Below are positions 1 through 10,740 of a stretch of 64,000 bases of DNA, in pieces (the stretch's first letter is position 1; each line of letters opens with the position of its first letter). The notes below the pieces were generated by a model, which was given only the letters and a program-made list of their open reading frames with translations, did not search any database and had not been told where the DNA came from. This stretch comes from Linnemannia elongata. Taxonomy: Eukaryota; Mortierellomycota; Mortierellomycetes; Mortierellales; Mortierellaceae. The translations under genes and the position numbers were made by a program. The DNA lies in NCBI GenBank assembly GCA_036320915.1, contig JAXBDG010000015.1, positions 1,364,001 to 1,428,000 of the forward strand. Reading direction: 5' to 3'.

Positions 1-1614
1 AAAAACTTACAACTCGAGACGCTTGTTTCCGACATAATCACGGTCATCGACCAAATCTCCACGAAGCATAGCCATCACAACACGGCGTGTCATAACAGCA
101 ACGTAAATGCACTTGGGTCTGAAGTTATTGTCAAAGACCTCCACGTGTGCCAAAACAACCGATCCAAGAATCTCCAGTGCCTCCTCTGACTATATTCACA
201 AGGAAGTAATGAATGTTAGTGGAGGATCAAATTATATTTCACGAGACAATGACAAAAAGAATAGCATCCAAAAAAAAGGTCAACTTACGGCGGGTCTGCG
301 GAGGCCAGGTCCGAAGGAGCGCTTGCGTGCGTCAATCTTTGATCCGATATAGTCCAATGCCTGCTGCTGGGTGAAAATCTTCATGCTAGAACACTCCTCG
401 AGGTTGGGCGAGAACTTGTCGATGTATTTTGAATCCTGTCCGCAAACAAGCTGTGTGATTTCCTTGTCCGATTGCATGCCCATAGCCTTGAGGGCGACAA
501 CAATAGGGATGTCCTCCGAGATAGAGTTGTGCTTAAGGTAAATCTTGCCGTGCTTTGTGCCAACATATGTCTTGGACTTGCGCTCCATTGTAGAACTATC
601 ACAAAGTTAAGGCCAGTCAAACGAAATTGTTAATAATCTTGAGCCCATGTTACTTAATCACACTGAAATCAAGGGAGTGCCCATGTAAAGGTACCTGGTA
701 ACTCCGGCCTGGACGAATCCCTTGCGATCGACATCAACAATGATACGGTTCTTTGACATCTGCTCCTGAACCAAAATGACCTTCTCAACACCCTTGACAA
801 CAAAGTATCCACCAGGGTCCAATGGACACTCGTTCATCTTTGCCAACTCCAACTCATTCCTGCCAGTCAGAACGCAGTGAGAACTCCTGAGCATGATGGG
901 CATCCTTCCAATGGGAACTCCCTTGCGCCTCACAATCTGGCGACCACGGACGTATTCAATGTCGACATAGATGTTGGCAGAGTAGGTGAGATCGCGGAGA
1001 CGACATTCGTGTGGCGTGTATGATCGATTCATGGCCTCCTGGTCAGGTCTCTCGGGTGCTCCCACTCTGATTCCGGTATATCTATTGTAATTGAATGAAC
1101 GCGTTATGGTTAGTAACTATGGTTATAGTTCACCCACAGCGACAAGAGCTATCATCATGAATGCTCTCCATGAAAGCTCTACAACGGGTTATGATGATGC
1201 TTACTTGAGGTAGAAGTGAGGATCGACATCAGATTTGACACGCTCGTTGGCCTTGATGATGTTTTCTAGGTCGACGTTAATAAAGTAGTTGAACGAATCG
1301 ATATGCTGCTTGACCAGACCCTTGACCTTCAAGAACGCTGGCAACAACTTCCACTTGTCCTAATATTCCCCATTTCAATGGCAAGAAAACACATGAAAGA
1401 TGGTTTAGTTTCCACGCTATTTCCCTGTTTAGAACAGAAGCTACCGCAGTTGGTGGCACGAAATTTTCGAGGACAGCACAGGGTGACTCACCTCGACGGT
1501 GGGGATGGGGTCAGTGAGTCCCTTGCCACCAAAGAAAGCCTCAGCATGTTCCTGAGCCTCCTTGATACCCTTCTTGACGTCAGCCTGTGCGTCCTCCATG
1601 TTCTTTGAGATCAT
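1..1614 (-). CDS. RPC2: RNA polymerase III second-largest subunit (RPC2), 5' part
   Basis: N-terminal part (about 381 residues) of the beta-like subunit of RNA polymerase III, the nuclear enzyme that transcribes tRNA and 5S genes. Exons on the minus strand are 1614-1492, 1359-1205, 1081-695, 595-289 and 183-11. All junctions are GT...AG and the phases agree. A donor at 10-6 shows the gene continues to the left, outside the window. Visible family signatures are [14 protein letters not shown] (the RPB2-type zone seen in all second-largest subunits), [18 protein letters not shown], and the Pol III-like stretch [19 protein letters not shown]. The start was chosen at 1614 because it opens exon 1 in frame with [15 protein letters not shown], typical of RPC2 N termini. 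Human POLR3B and yeast Ret1 are the equivalents. Identification is by recognised motifs, not a search. Confidence 0.9.
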
Positions 1615-3096
1615 GCCAGACTCTGATACGGTATTGTGGTGAGGAGTATGAGTCCAGTGAGTCGAGGAGAGTAAAAGAAGTGAGGGGTGGCGAAAGAGTG
1701 AAAGTGAATGCGTGCGAGTTCTTGTTCAAGAGTTCTGTTGAGCGCCAGTGAAAGGGAGTCGAAGTAGTGTTTATCCTGAGTAAGAGAAGGGAGGATGTAG
1801 GCACGAGCGAACAGAAAGAACAATGAAGAAAGAAGAGAAGTACAAGAACAAAGGTGCGCAAGAGGCTCAAAATGAGGGTTCACACTGTGATTTTTTTATT
1901 TTGTTTTGTTTGTCGCTCCCGTGACCGCCTTTTTCTTCACACATGGGCCTTTTTGTCAGCGTGTCTTTGGAAAGGTCTGGATGTGTTCAAAGGGAACCAG
2001 AAAGGTATCTCCCTCATTGTCAAGTGGTCACTCAGGGCCACCTTAACAAAGACGCTGCATAGCCGCCTTCACACACCACACTACACGGCCTCCTATGGCA
2101 CATCGTTGCTATCATATTTATTGCACTTGGTTGAAAGAAGTAACTGCCATCCACTCAAAACAGTGGATGCCAAAGACAGAAAAGGAGGTTCCAAAAATTA
2201 GCGCAATCCTCAATAAAGAGGAAAGAGCTACTGTGTTATCTGATATGGTGTCAGCAGTATGCTTCGTCAGTGCAACCCTCATTAAAGCATACGTGATCCC
2301 AACCGGATAGGAATGGTGAAGAAGAAACCGATGGATGGCGACGACCTGCTTTTGTATCTTTCGAAATCCAAAAAGAAAAGCCCAAAATCAGGGCCTATAC
2401 AAATGTAGTCTCATTTCGGTGACGTATTATTCGCGCCTATTGTCCTTTATCCTTTTCAACCTCTTACCTTCCTTTCCTCATCCACCCAACTTCAACGTTG
2501 TTGATACTTTGTTCTGTCTCATTCGTGCAAGTAATTGTGTTTTTCTTTCATTACCATGCAGAAACATCTTACCGAATGCAACCAGGCTTCTTGAGCTGCA
2601 GCAGATATACTTCGAGCTCTGCCCAGCCATTAGGGAGGTTCATATAAGAGGAGTTGACTCCAATCAATATAGCTTCCGAGCCTATCTCTCTCAACCTGGT
2701 GGTTGAACGTTCAGGACTGGATACTCTGTGGAACGATGAGGCCCAATTGAAGCAAGCTGGTTAACCGTAGAAGAGAAAGGCTACAGCATTTCTGGTGGCG
2801 ACATCTGCAAGTAAAAGGCAATTTCCTACCATCAAGGTTGTAAGCTTACAGATACTTTAAACTTATTTAGTGCGGAATCTCTGCCAAGCGAGTATTGAAC
2901 TGGTTTGCATGCTGATGAGCAGACGTTTACAAGTCGAGTCCTATCACCCTTTCTATCAGCAACATTCTCCGTTAGGAATAACCATGTTCAGAAACGAAAT
3001 ACGGAACATAAGTCGGCCGGCGAATACAAAACGGATCACAAGCATAGAGTCCGCAGTGATTTTTTCATTGCTTTGCCTTTTCTTCATTTGGGGACG
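1615..3096. other. Upstream region of RPC2, no intact gene
   Basis: Only short open frames are present and none resembles a known protein. The first 250 bases to the right of the RPC2 start are purine-rich on the plus strand, so the RPC2 leader is CT-rich as for many genes here. Open frames around 2500-2880 may be eroded parts of the pseudogene that follows. An 8-bp inverted repeat (2148-2155 with 2162-2169) is too short to interpret. Confidence 0.5.
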
Positions 3097-3542
3097 TCAT
3101 GGGTAGGCCTTATTGGTAAGGTCAAGCCTCCTGAGAAGGCCCGGGTTGAGCATCTCGAGCTTCAAGACCAATGGAATGATGCAGAGCGAGATCGATTCAC
3201 AGATCAAGGAGTCTCGGAGCCGGCTGTGTGGGGATGTCAGATCGTTGGCTACGATTTGACCTTCTACGTTATGGACATGCGAGTGCCTCAACTCTACTAA
3301 GCGCTGAAGGTGTTTACGGGAGCATTACCGAATTCGATCGAGAACTTGTTAGGAATTGGGCGAGTGATCTCAGCGTTTTTTCATATGAAGGTAGGCATAC
3401 TCATTGAAAGTGCACCAAAGCTTCAAAACCCTAGGAGCATATCACCAAGCGGATATCTGAATTCGAAACAGTGAACGCGCTTACTCCCCCTGACGATTCA
3501 CAGTTGTTGGCACAACCAAATCAAACAACACCCAAGAAGTAA
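3097..3542 (+). pseudogene. Decayed gene fragment, C-terminal end of an unrecognised protein
   Basis: A protein-like frame runs from about 3097 (KVKPPEKARVEHLELQDQW, then AVWGCQIVGYDLTFYVMDM), meets TAA at 3298-3300, and continues in the same frame to 3390 (ALPNSIENLLGIGRVISAFF). A canonical intron 3391-3434 then joins in phase to a last exon 3435-3542 ending TPKK and TAA. An open frame on both sides of one stop plus an in-phase intron suggests a recently broken gene. Alternatively a short intron with donor GTTATG and branch-like TACTAA could remove the stop. The N-terminal part could not be found. The wording resembles repeated hypothetical families I associate with Mortierella genomes, but I cannot name the family. 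Confidence 0.42.
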
Positions 3543-4077
3543 AAAGCAATATAGTCGTTGACAGGAGCTGTTATGAATAAATATTAATAACTCTTAACAA
3601 TATACACCATTGCTGACACGCCGACCTGGTATCATACTAAAACTAAATAATGTACCGACTTACCACAATAAAGAAAGGCCTCCACTGCCATGAGAGCCCC
3701 AAAGTTGCGGTCTACTAAAGGATACTCAACAAGGGATCTGTCACATGATCATGGTCTCATTCCATAGCTTCTTCACAAGGAAACCGGGAGCGATAAGATC
3801 CCTTGCCAACGGGAACGTTCAATTGCCTAGAAACTATCGCCACTAGATCCCTTGCGTTCGAGAACATGGCGAAGATATCGCGTGGATGGGATCAAAAATA
3901 CTGGATAGCTACCTCGAAGACGCGCACCTGAAATCGCCGTCGAAAACCGTAGAACGACATAGAAGCTGCAGTTTTCTTTTTCTAGTCGAATTTATTTTTC
4001 TCAACTTGGAAGAGGGAGTCCTGATCAGCTCTTCTTTTTTTTTTCCACCCTTACCTCTTTTTCCTTCACAATTTCAC
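3543..4077. promoter_or_regulatory. Upstream region of the small mitochondrial-type gene
   Basis: No gene seen. The 10-mer GATCCCTTGC occurs twice, near 3797 and 3846, about 50 bases apart, and may be a spaced regulatory element; this is inference only. The last 60 bases before the start are CT-rich, a common leader style in this window. Confidence 0.3.
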
Positions 4078-4711
4078 ATGCTACCACGCATTCGCATCCT
4101 CAGCACACTCGCACCACGACACATCACACCCTCTTACCTTATCCCTCAAAGACCTCTCTCCTTGCATTCAACCTTGTTCAACAGAATGTCGTCGTCTACT
4201 TCATCACAACAACCACCAGCGGAACCAACAACCACCACCAACAACAACAATCACCAGACCGAAGAGCAAAATGAAGACTCTTCCTCAAAGCCCACCTTGG
4301 CCCTCCCTGCACCTGGAGACTTCTCTTCCATGACCAGCGGTACCCCCTCACTCGAAGTCAATGGGCAAGATATCAAACTCGACCTCCTCGGACCCGTTGG
4401 TAAGTCTCGCCCTCCTTTCTCCCCCCTGCCTCTTTTTCTTAAATCACATGCGTGTGTTCACTGTATACCCGATCCTCCATATCTCACCATTGAAACTTCT
4501 TTTTTTCTCAATTGAACAACTATTAGTCGTGAACGAGGACGGAACGATGTCGAGGATCGATAACTGGCACGAGATGGCAGATATTGAAAAGGCTAATGTC
4601 CGCAGGATTCTCGTGAAGAGGAACAACGCCCGTCTTGAACGTCTTCGTGCAGAACGCGATCAAGCCAACGCGGACGAAGAGGCAGCAGCCAAAGGTTCCA
4701 AGGACAATTAA
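4078..4711 (+). CDS. Small conserved protein with VVNEDGT-RI-NW motif, likely mitochondrial
   Basis: A 168-residue protein from exons 4078-4399 and 4527-4711, joined G|TC to give PVVVNEDGT. The N terminus (MLPRIRILSTLAPRHITPSY) is basic and rich in Ser/Thr without acids, like a mitochondrial presequence. A Thr/Asn-rich, low-complexity linker follows. The C-terminal 65 residues contain VVNEDGTMSRIDNWHEM followed by a charged helix with RRILVKRNNARLERL. That block is a conserved short domain found as uncharacterised proteins in fungi and also in bacteria (from memory, function unknown). The start at 4078 was preferred over the Met at 4186 because the presequence would otherwise be lost. An A-rich AATAAA-like signal lies near 4738. 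I do not assign a function. Confidence 0.72.
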
Positions 4712-5028
4712 CTTTTGCATTTGTTGAAACATGCAAAAATAAATAGACGACCAATAATGCCTGCACACGCATTCGCTCCCAACGGCTGCTATCATGACTC
4801 CAATTACATCAATTGACCCTTTCATATGTGTTGTTACCGATTGTTTATTCTACGACGGGATGTAGTGTTGCATGTGTGTGTATATATGTACAAAAATGGT
4901 GTTGAACTCTGAACAGCTTCTCAATCCTTTCGAAAAAAGACACCGTAGCGAAGAAGAGACTCAGCCTCCGCCATTATATCTCTCTCTCTCTTTCTCTCTC
5001 CTTGGTATTCTTCTCCTGACGACCGTTT
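4712..5028. other. Convergent 3' region
   Basis: Shared 3' flank of a plus-strand and a minus-strand gene. It contains an AATAAA-like site at about 4736-4743 for the left gene and a (CT)n run near 4978-5000. No gene or RNA recognised. Confidence 0.5.
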
Positions 5029-6120
5029 CTAAGAGCGAGAGGGCAAAATTTGATCCGTCTCCTCCTGGTCAAGGCGAATCTCATGCACCCGAATGGCAGA
5101 CATTCCACCTCCAGCATTGCTGGTACTCGTGCTGCTGCTGGAGCTGTTGGTAGCGCTAGAGGCTGTTGAACTGCTGCTTGCTGACCGGACAATACCTCCG
5201 ATGCTGGCATTGAACGTACTGTGGAGCTCCTCCACTCCCAGATTCCGGCGCTGGTGAGGCTTCAGGAAGTGGTCCTGGTTCCAATTGAATCCTTTGCTGG
5301 AATGTGGGAAGATGTGCAGCTCTGATGAGATTGGTACTGCAGAGTAGATGGCATCCGTTGTCACGATCATCGAGGGTTCTATTACGTAGGATGGTACTTC
5401 GTGAGTTGCATGTGCATGATAGCAATGGTCAACTTCTTTGAGAAGAGAATGGTCCATTGAGTATGTACCTTCGTCTGGTCCATGTGAATCGTCGTTATCA
5501 CCATCACTGCCGTCATCCTCATCGCTGTCTTCTTGCTCTTCTACCTCTGGGCTGGTTTGTTCAGTGTCCTCATTCTGACCGATTGGCGGTGTGATAGCCT
5601 CGGTGGTTCCATCAGTGTCCTTCATCAATTCACTTTGCTCTGTCTGCATTGTAGCTGTCGGCGTTGCTGTTGCGGATGTTGGTGTGGATGATGTTGCCGT
5701 CATACCCACAGGTGGCGATGCTTGCTCCCGCAGCAACTCTGTCTCCACGCCCGTAGCAGAAGAAGCAGTAGCAAGCAAAGGCTCGGACGGGAAGAAAGTC
5801 GAGGTTGATGCCACTGCCAGGGTATCATTTGTTGTGGACTGTTGTACTAGTTGTGGAATCATACCAGTGGTCGATGTGCTCTGAACAGCTAACGAGGCAA
5901 CCTCCAGTTCCACACCTTCCATAACCATATCCACATCACAGTCCGCTGTGTTAATGCTGTTGTTTGTGCTGTCAGAGATCATCACTTTGGCCTTAAAGGA
6001 CGGTGAGAGTGAGCCACCGATATAGGAGGCCAGGTCATCATCACCAGTTTCCTTGCCAAGACTGACTGCCGCGGACGGTGAAGTGGCGTCGCTGATTATG
6101 TCGCTGTGGTGTTCACCCAT
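5029..6120 (-). CDS. Unrecognised Ser/Thr-rich acidic protein
   Basis: A single-exon frame of 363 residues starting at 6120 (MGEHHSDIISDATSP). The frame stays open upstream but has no ATG there, and the context ACAACCATGG is favourable, so this start was chosen. Most of the protein is low complexity: Ser/Thr/Ala-rich stretches, then an acidic block with EEQEDSDEDDGSDGDNDD. The C-terminal third looks folded or at least conserved: GFNWNQDHFLKPHQRRNL, then a Ser/Thr/Gly linker, then MSAIRVHEIRLDQEETD. No membrane segment, signal peptide or Cys cluster is visible. The acidic/Ser-rich make-up would suit a nuclear or regulatory protein, but this is only a guess. Unknown function. Confidence 0.62.
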   Translation of the reverse strand: MGEHHSDIISDATSPSAAVSLGKETGDDDLASYIGGSLSPSFKAKVMISDSTNNSINTADCDVDMVMEGVELEVASLAVQSTSTTGMIPQLVQQSTTNDTLAVASTSTFFPSEPLLATASSATGVETELLREQASPPVGMTATSSTPTSATATPTATMQTEQSELMKDTDGTTEAITPPIGQNEDTEQTSPEVEEQEDSDEDDGSDGDNDDSHGPDEGTYSMDHSLLKEVDHCYHAHATHEVPSYVIEPSMIVTTDAIYSAVPISSELHIFPHSSKGFNWNQDHFLKPHQRRNLGVEELHSTFNASIGGIVRSASSSSTASSATNSSSSSTSTSNAGGGMSAIRVHEIRLDQEETDQILPSRS

Positions 6121-8628
6121 GGTTGTTGATTGTGAAGGTGGTGAAAGTGGTTGAGAAGGTGAAGCAGACTTTGATATGTTGTGCGACGGTGTGGTGTGTG
6201 ACAAAAAAAAACGGAATGGTATATCTGCCAAAGAAAGATAAGGTACAAAGGCGCGTTGGAGAGAGGAAGAAGGGAGACGCAGCGGTTGGCTGAGTTTAGA
6301 CTGGAGTGAGTGGTGGCGGAGGCGAGGTTAAGTGGGTAAAGTTTGTTATGTAGCGTGGGGATGAGTGTTAGGTTTCGAATGATTTGAGCAATGGGGGGCA
6401 CAGCGGTGAGAGGTGAGAGTTGAATGCAGTCGATGGTGGGTAAGAGTGAATGAATGTGAACGGGAGTGGATGGGTGCAGGGGTAGGGGTGAGTAGCGATA
6501 GGGTGGACAAGGAAGAAGAAAGGGAATAAAGAAGAGAAGCAAAAAAAAAAGGCGAGGAAGGGTCCCTTTTTATCGCCCCTTGGGTTTGTGAATGAATGGT
6601 CTGTGACAGCGAGCATGACCGCAGTCTATCGCCTACCCTATTGGGTATGACCCGCGGGAAGGGGACGACACTCGGAGACACACCAATTGACAATAGGGTG
6701 CTTCGCCATCTATACAACCCTGTTCTTTGCCACTGTCTATACCCACTCAGAAACAGGGCATTACAACGGAACGACAAGTGGCAGTCTTTTTTTTTTTTTT
6801 TTTTTACTATCAAGTCCGCAAGGGTTACATGGGAGGGCGCAGTGGAAAAAAGTAGAGACATCCTGTGTCGACTAAGGACACCTTCCTTTTCTTCCTTCCT
6901 TCGACCGTGTTCTGTATCCGTCGGGGGCACCCTCCTTTTCATATTCAATAGTCGAAAATACCGACAAGAAATCGTCAACCTGACTCCCACTCTTTCCTAT
7001 CCTCTTGCTTCCGATATACGCTCTGCAAATAGACACCCTATCCACATTCTGACGTGTCGTTTCGAGTTCGAGTCGACTCCTCCCTCCCAACAAATCATCA
7101 ATTCATGTCAATGCTGCGCCAGCATCTAGGTAATGAAGTACTTGACTTATCCTGTAGAGAAGACACAGTCCAGTAAAGATGAAGAGTGGGAAACCAGGGG
7201 GCAATACAGGGCTTATCTCTTTTCCAATGGACCAATTGACCCCTGTCTTGATGCCTTTCCTTCTTACCAACTATTCAGTTCATAGTACAAGACAGCTAAA
7301 TCTGGACTAGGGATACGAACACGCTTTGCAATGAACTCCAAGGGGAAGCCAGGCCTTTCTTCCTAGGAAAAGCCTCTCTTGCTGACACAACGTGTTTTGT
7401 ATTCCTGTTCCTAACTGTTGGTCTAACTGACACACTGTCCTACAGCCGAATTTCAGGCACAGACAACCTTGCAACCTTCGCAGCTGGCACTCAATTAGAC
7501 GACGACAAGGTCGCACCAAGTCTCACTACAAAGACTCCGGGGTTCTTTTTTTGTCCAATTGGAGTCTACCTAGCAACGGTTCCTGGCAGTAGCACTCTGG
7601 TCACCCTGAGCTGGACTAGGATGCAAAAGTGCTGCTAGTAGTAAGCAAGATAAGGAAGGGCTCATCTCTAGTAATACCACCTAGCAGTCTAGTAGTCATG
7701 GCTATTTTGAGAGTAGAATGCAGGTGGACAGCCAAGATTGGCAATCATGGCACACGCACACACACTTGGACAAGGCACACAAGTGACATGCATTTCGAAA
7801 CTCGCGTGGACGTCTCGTTGATTTTGACTGGATGCCTCTTTGTTGGCAGCCTGCTGATTCATCTTGACGTCGACAAAAGAGAAAAAATAAAGGGCTTTCT
7901 TGATTGCTTGGCATACATCCCATGGTTCTTGTCTCCCCTCCTTCTACCGCTATGCCTCAAGCCATCGTCATTGCGACTACGCTGAGTACCATTGGGCTTT
8001 AAAACAAGACGTTCATTGTTTGTGTTTCATCTTTTTGTGAATATGTATATATATATATAACTCTTTCTTCTTGAAAACCCACACCCTTTCTCGATCCCAC
8101 CTTTTATCGCTCATATATGTACTGTTCTCAGGCACCGACTCGTACCACCGATTACTGATTATTCATTCAGGCACCATCATCAGTGGCAAATCGCTCTTTG
8201 AACCTTACGTTCTCTCGACTCAACTCAACGGAGCAACTAATTGCCATATTTCATATTGCCTTGAACAGAGAACAGCCTGCTTCTTGTTGCTCACCGCTTC
8301 CCCCTTCTCATCACGTTGTTGCTGTTGCTCATTCCACTTGCTCATCTCCCTTTTTCTTTTTTACTCATTCTTTGTCCCTTTTCCTCTCCTTCTTCACCTC
8401 TCCACCTCTTCTTCGTCTCTCCCTTTCTCACTTCTCCACTTTGTCTGTTATTACCTCACATTCTTCACTTTGCACCCCTTGTCCTTCAAATACCCCTGGA
8501 ACCAGACAGACCGTTCAGACCCCTTCATACCTTCCTCCTTCCTCCTCATCCTCCTGCATCAGCATAGATTATCCGACCTCCACCCTAATTAATTGCACTT
8601 TCCCCTCCCCCATATCCATCGCACACAC
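6121..8628. other. Long divergent intergenic region, no gene recognised
   Basis: 2.5 kb between a minus-strand gene and the plus-strand lyase. Only short open frames without family resemblance are present. Features seen: a T22 tract at about 6787-6808, an alternating AT stretch at 8041-8060 that could act as a TATA-like element, and a strongly CT-rich leader from about 8280 to 8628. No tRNA or transposon signature found. Confidence 0.5.
8041..8060 (+). promoter_or_regulatory. AT-alternating TATA-like stretch
   Basis: Alternating TA run upstream of the lyase gene, followed by a long pyrimidine-rich leader. Its position about 570 bases before the start codon would imply a long 5' UTR, so its role as core promoter is only a suggestion. 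Confidence 0.25.
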
Positions 8629-10206
8629 ATGGTTACTTTCCTTCTCTCAAGGAAGAACCACCTCTCTTCCTCACCTTCCTCCCCCCTCACACTCGTTCTC
8701 TTCCTCACATCGTGCCTCCTCAGCACCTCCTACACCTCCCATAACAACAACCACAACCTCGTCGCAGCAGATTCACCCCTATCCCACGACCAGCTCTACT
8801 CTCAATATGGTTTTCTCAAGAATTGGGTCGCTCCCATGCCTAGCACCCCTATCGCTGCTGCAGGAGTCAACGCCACACAACCAGGAGTCGACACCGGTGC
8901 CGGGTACATTCTTCACAACTGGTCCACCAACTATAAGACCATTACTGTAGGCCCCAATGATATCTCTTTTATCACCGACCCCTTCTCCTCCTCACCGGCA
9001 TCAGCAAGTAACAGCAACTCGACAGCGAATACGGCCAGCCAGGTGATGCAGATAAACTATCCAAAGGGATCCTATTCACCCAAGGCCGGACCTGTTGCTG
9101 GTGGAACGTCCTTCTACGCCATACCCTTTGGCGATGACACGCCCTTTGAGAAAATGATGATCAGCTACGACGTTGCATTCCCTAGCGGATTCAATTGGGT
9201 CCTGGGTGAGTAAATTCACATTTCTCTTTGCAAATTCAAAATTTGAGAACGGAAAAAAAAAAAAGGACACGACGTGATGTCAGCTTCTTTTTTTTCCTGT
9301 CAGCACACCCACTCGTGCCCGTTAAATTTCGCTCACGCTTCTAACACCTTCTACCCCTACATCCTATTCGACTCGTTGTCGCATGACGGTACTCGGACGG
9401 GCCAAATGTTTTTTCTTTTGGTAAAACAGGAGGCAAGCTGCCAGGGATCTATGGAGGGCACCCCCACAGTTGTTCGGGTGGTAACCAGTCGACGGGGGAT
9501 AACTGTGTAACCATGCGGTTGATGTGGCGCCAGGACGGAGGCGGAGAAGGTAAAATTTTCATTCTTGAACCGACTCTGTTGGTTGACTTGAAAGCGAAGC
9601 ATACAAAAAACGAAACAAGAAGGATGCCCTGCATTGACACTGACAGTTATTTACATTCACAATGAACGGTTTCTAACGTCGCTTCTTCGTCCCCTCTTCT
9701 CGTGCTTGTGGAAAACAGTGTACTCATATATCCCAGTGTCGGACAACTCGGACTTTTGCAAGAACCCGAATGTCCTATGCAACGATCAATACGGGAAATC
9801 CATCGGCCGAGGGCTCCTCTACTTTCCCCCGGGGACCTGGACCCGCATCGACATGGTCATGCAACTCAACGAACCCGCAGGTTACAACAATGGAATCCTT
9901 GACGTCTACATCAACGGCCTCAAATCCATCTCCATGAACACGATCCCTTACAGGACAACAGGGATGGTGGGTTTCCAGGGACTAATGTTCTCGACATTCT
10001 TTGGTGGCAACACGCCTGATTATGCAACCCCAGTGGATACAAGTGTTTTCTTTCGGAATGTGCAGTTGAGTGTTGGGGAGCCCGCGAAGTTGTATGAGGG
10101 CAATGGCGGGAGTGCAGCTGGTGGCAAAATTGTTGGATCGAGAGCCACTCTTGAGAGTTTGGTGTTTTCTGTCTTTGCAGTCTTTCTTGGCGTCTTCTTT
10201 GCGTAA
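8629..10206 (+). CDS. Secreted polysaccharide lyase family 14 protein, probable GPI anchor
   Basis: A 394-residue protein from exons 8629-9205, 9430-9549 and 9719-10206 (both junctions phase 1). It opens with a signal peptide whose core is SPLTLVLFLTSCLLST. The central and C-terminal parts carry the polysaccharide lyase family 14 pattern: GGKLPGIYGG, a Cys-containing loop CSGGNQ, MRLMWRQDGGGE, VYSYIP, LLYFPPGTW, and MFSTFFGGNTPDYATP. Family 14 enzymes cleave uronic-acid polymers such as glucuronan or alginate by beta-elimination. The C terminus has a small-residue stretch (GNGGSAAGG) followed by a hydrophobic tail ending FSVFAVFLGVFFA, the layout of a GPI attachment signal. A likely role is cell-surface remodelling of the fungus's own glucuronic-acid wall polymer, or feeding on outside polyuronides; this is inference. 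An AATAAA-like site lies at about 10328. Confidence 0.85.
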
Positions 10207-10740
10207 ACAAACACCTTTTAACCTTGTATAGCATCTAGACTCTTCGCACCGTTATTTATTCCTTTTTCCATCTACTCTTTCTTCTATACCTCATCCTCAT
10301 CCTCATTGGCATTTGACATTGTACAATACAATAAAATAGAACATTGTGCCTCTCTCTCTCTCTCTTTGTCTCTCTCAACTGAATTCTATAGTAGCAAGTT
10401 TGCTTTTACGCGTGCTTTCAGGCGACTACAGTGGCTGCATCTTTCGTTGGTTTCTCAGGGACAAAAAGAAGAAAAAGGGCTGAGCATAGCGGTTTCGATT
10501 GATTTTTTTTTTTTACTACCGCCTCACAAAGCCACTCACTCCCCCTCCCTCTACTTTTCAGTCTTGCCACGACTCACGCTTTCTGCTTCCCCTCACACAT
10601 CACCATCAACCATCAACTTCACCCAGGACTCCAACTGTACAGGAACACCATCGACTACAACCACCCATTCATTCAACGGAAAAGCTGCAACCAAGGAAAA
10701 ACACGCATTCATCAACTCATATAATACAGAGCATAAAAAC
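10207..10740. other. Intergenic region between lyase and AP-3 sigma
   Basis: Holds the lyase 3' UTR with an AATAAA-type site at about 10328-10335, a (CT)n run near 10350, and a CT- and CA-rich leader for the next gene. No gene recognised. Confidence 0.5.
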
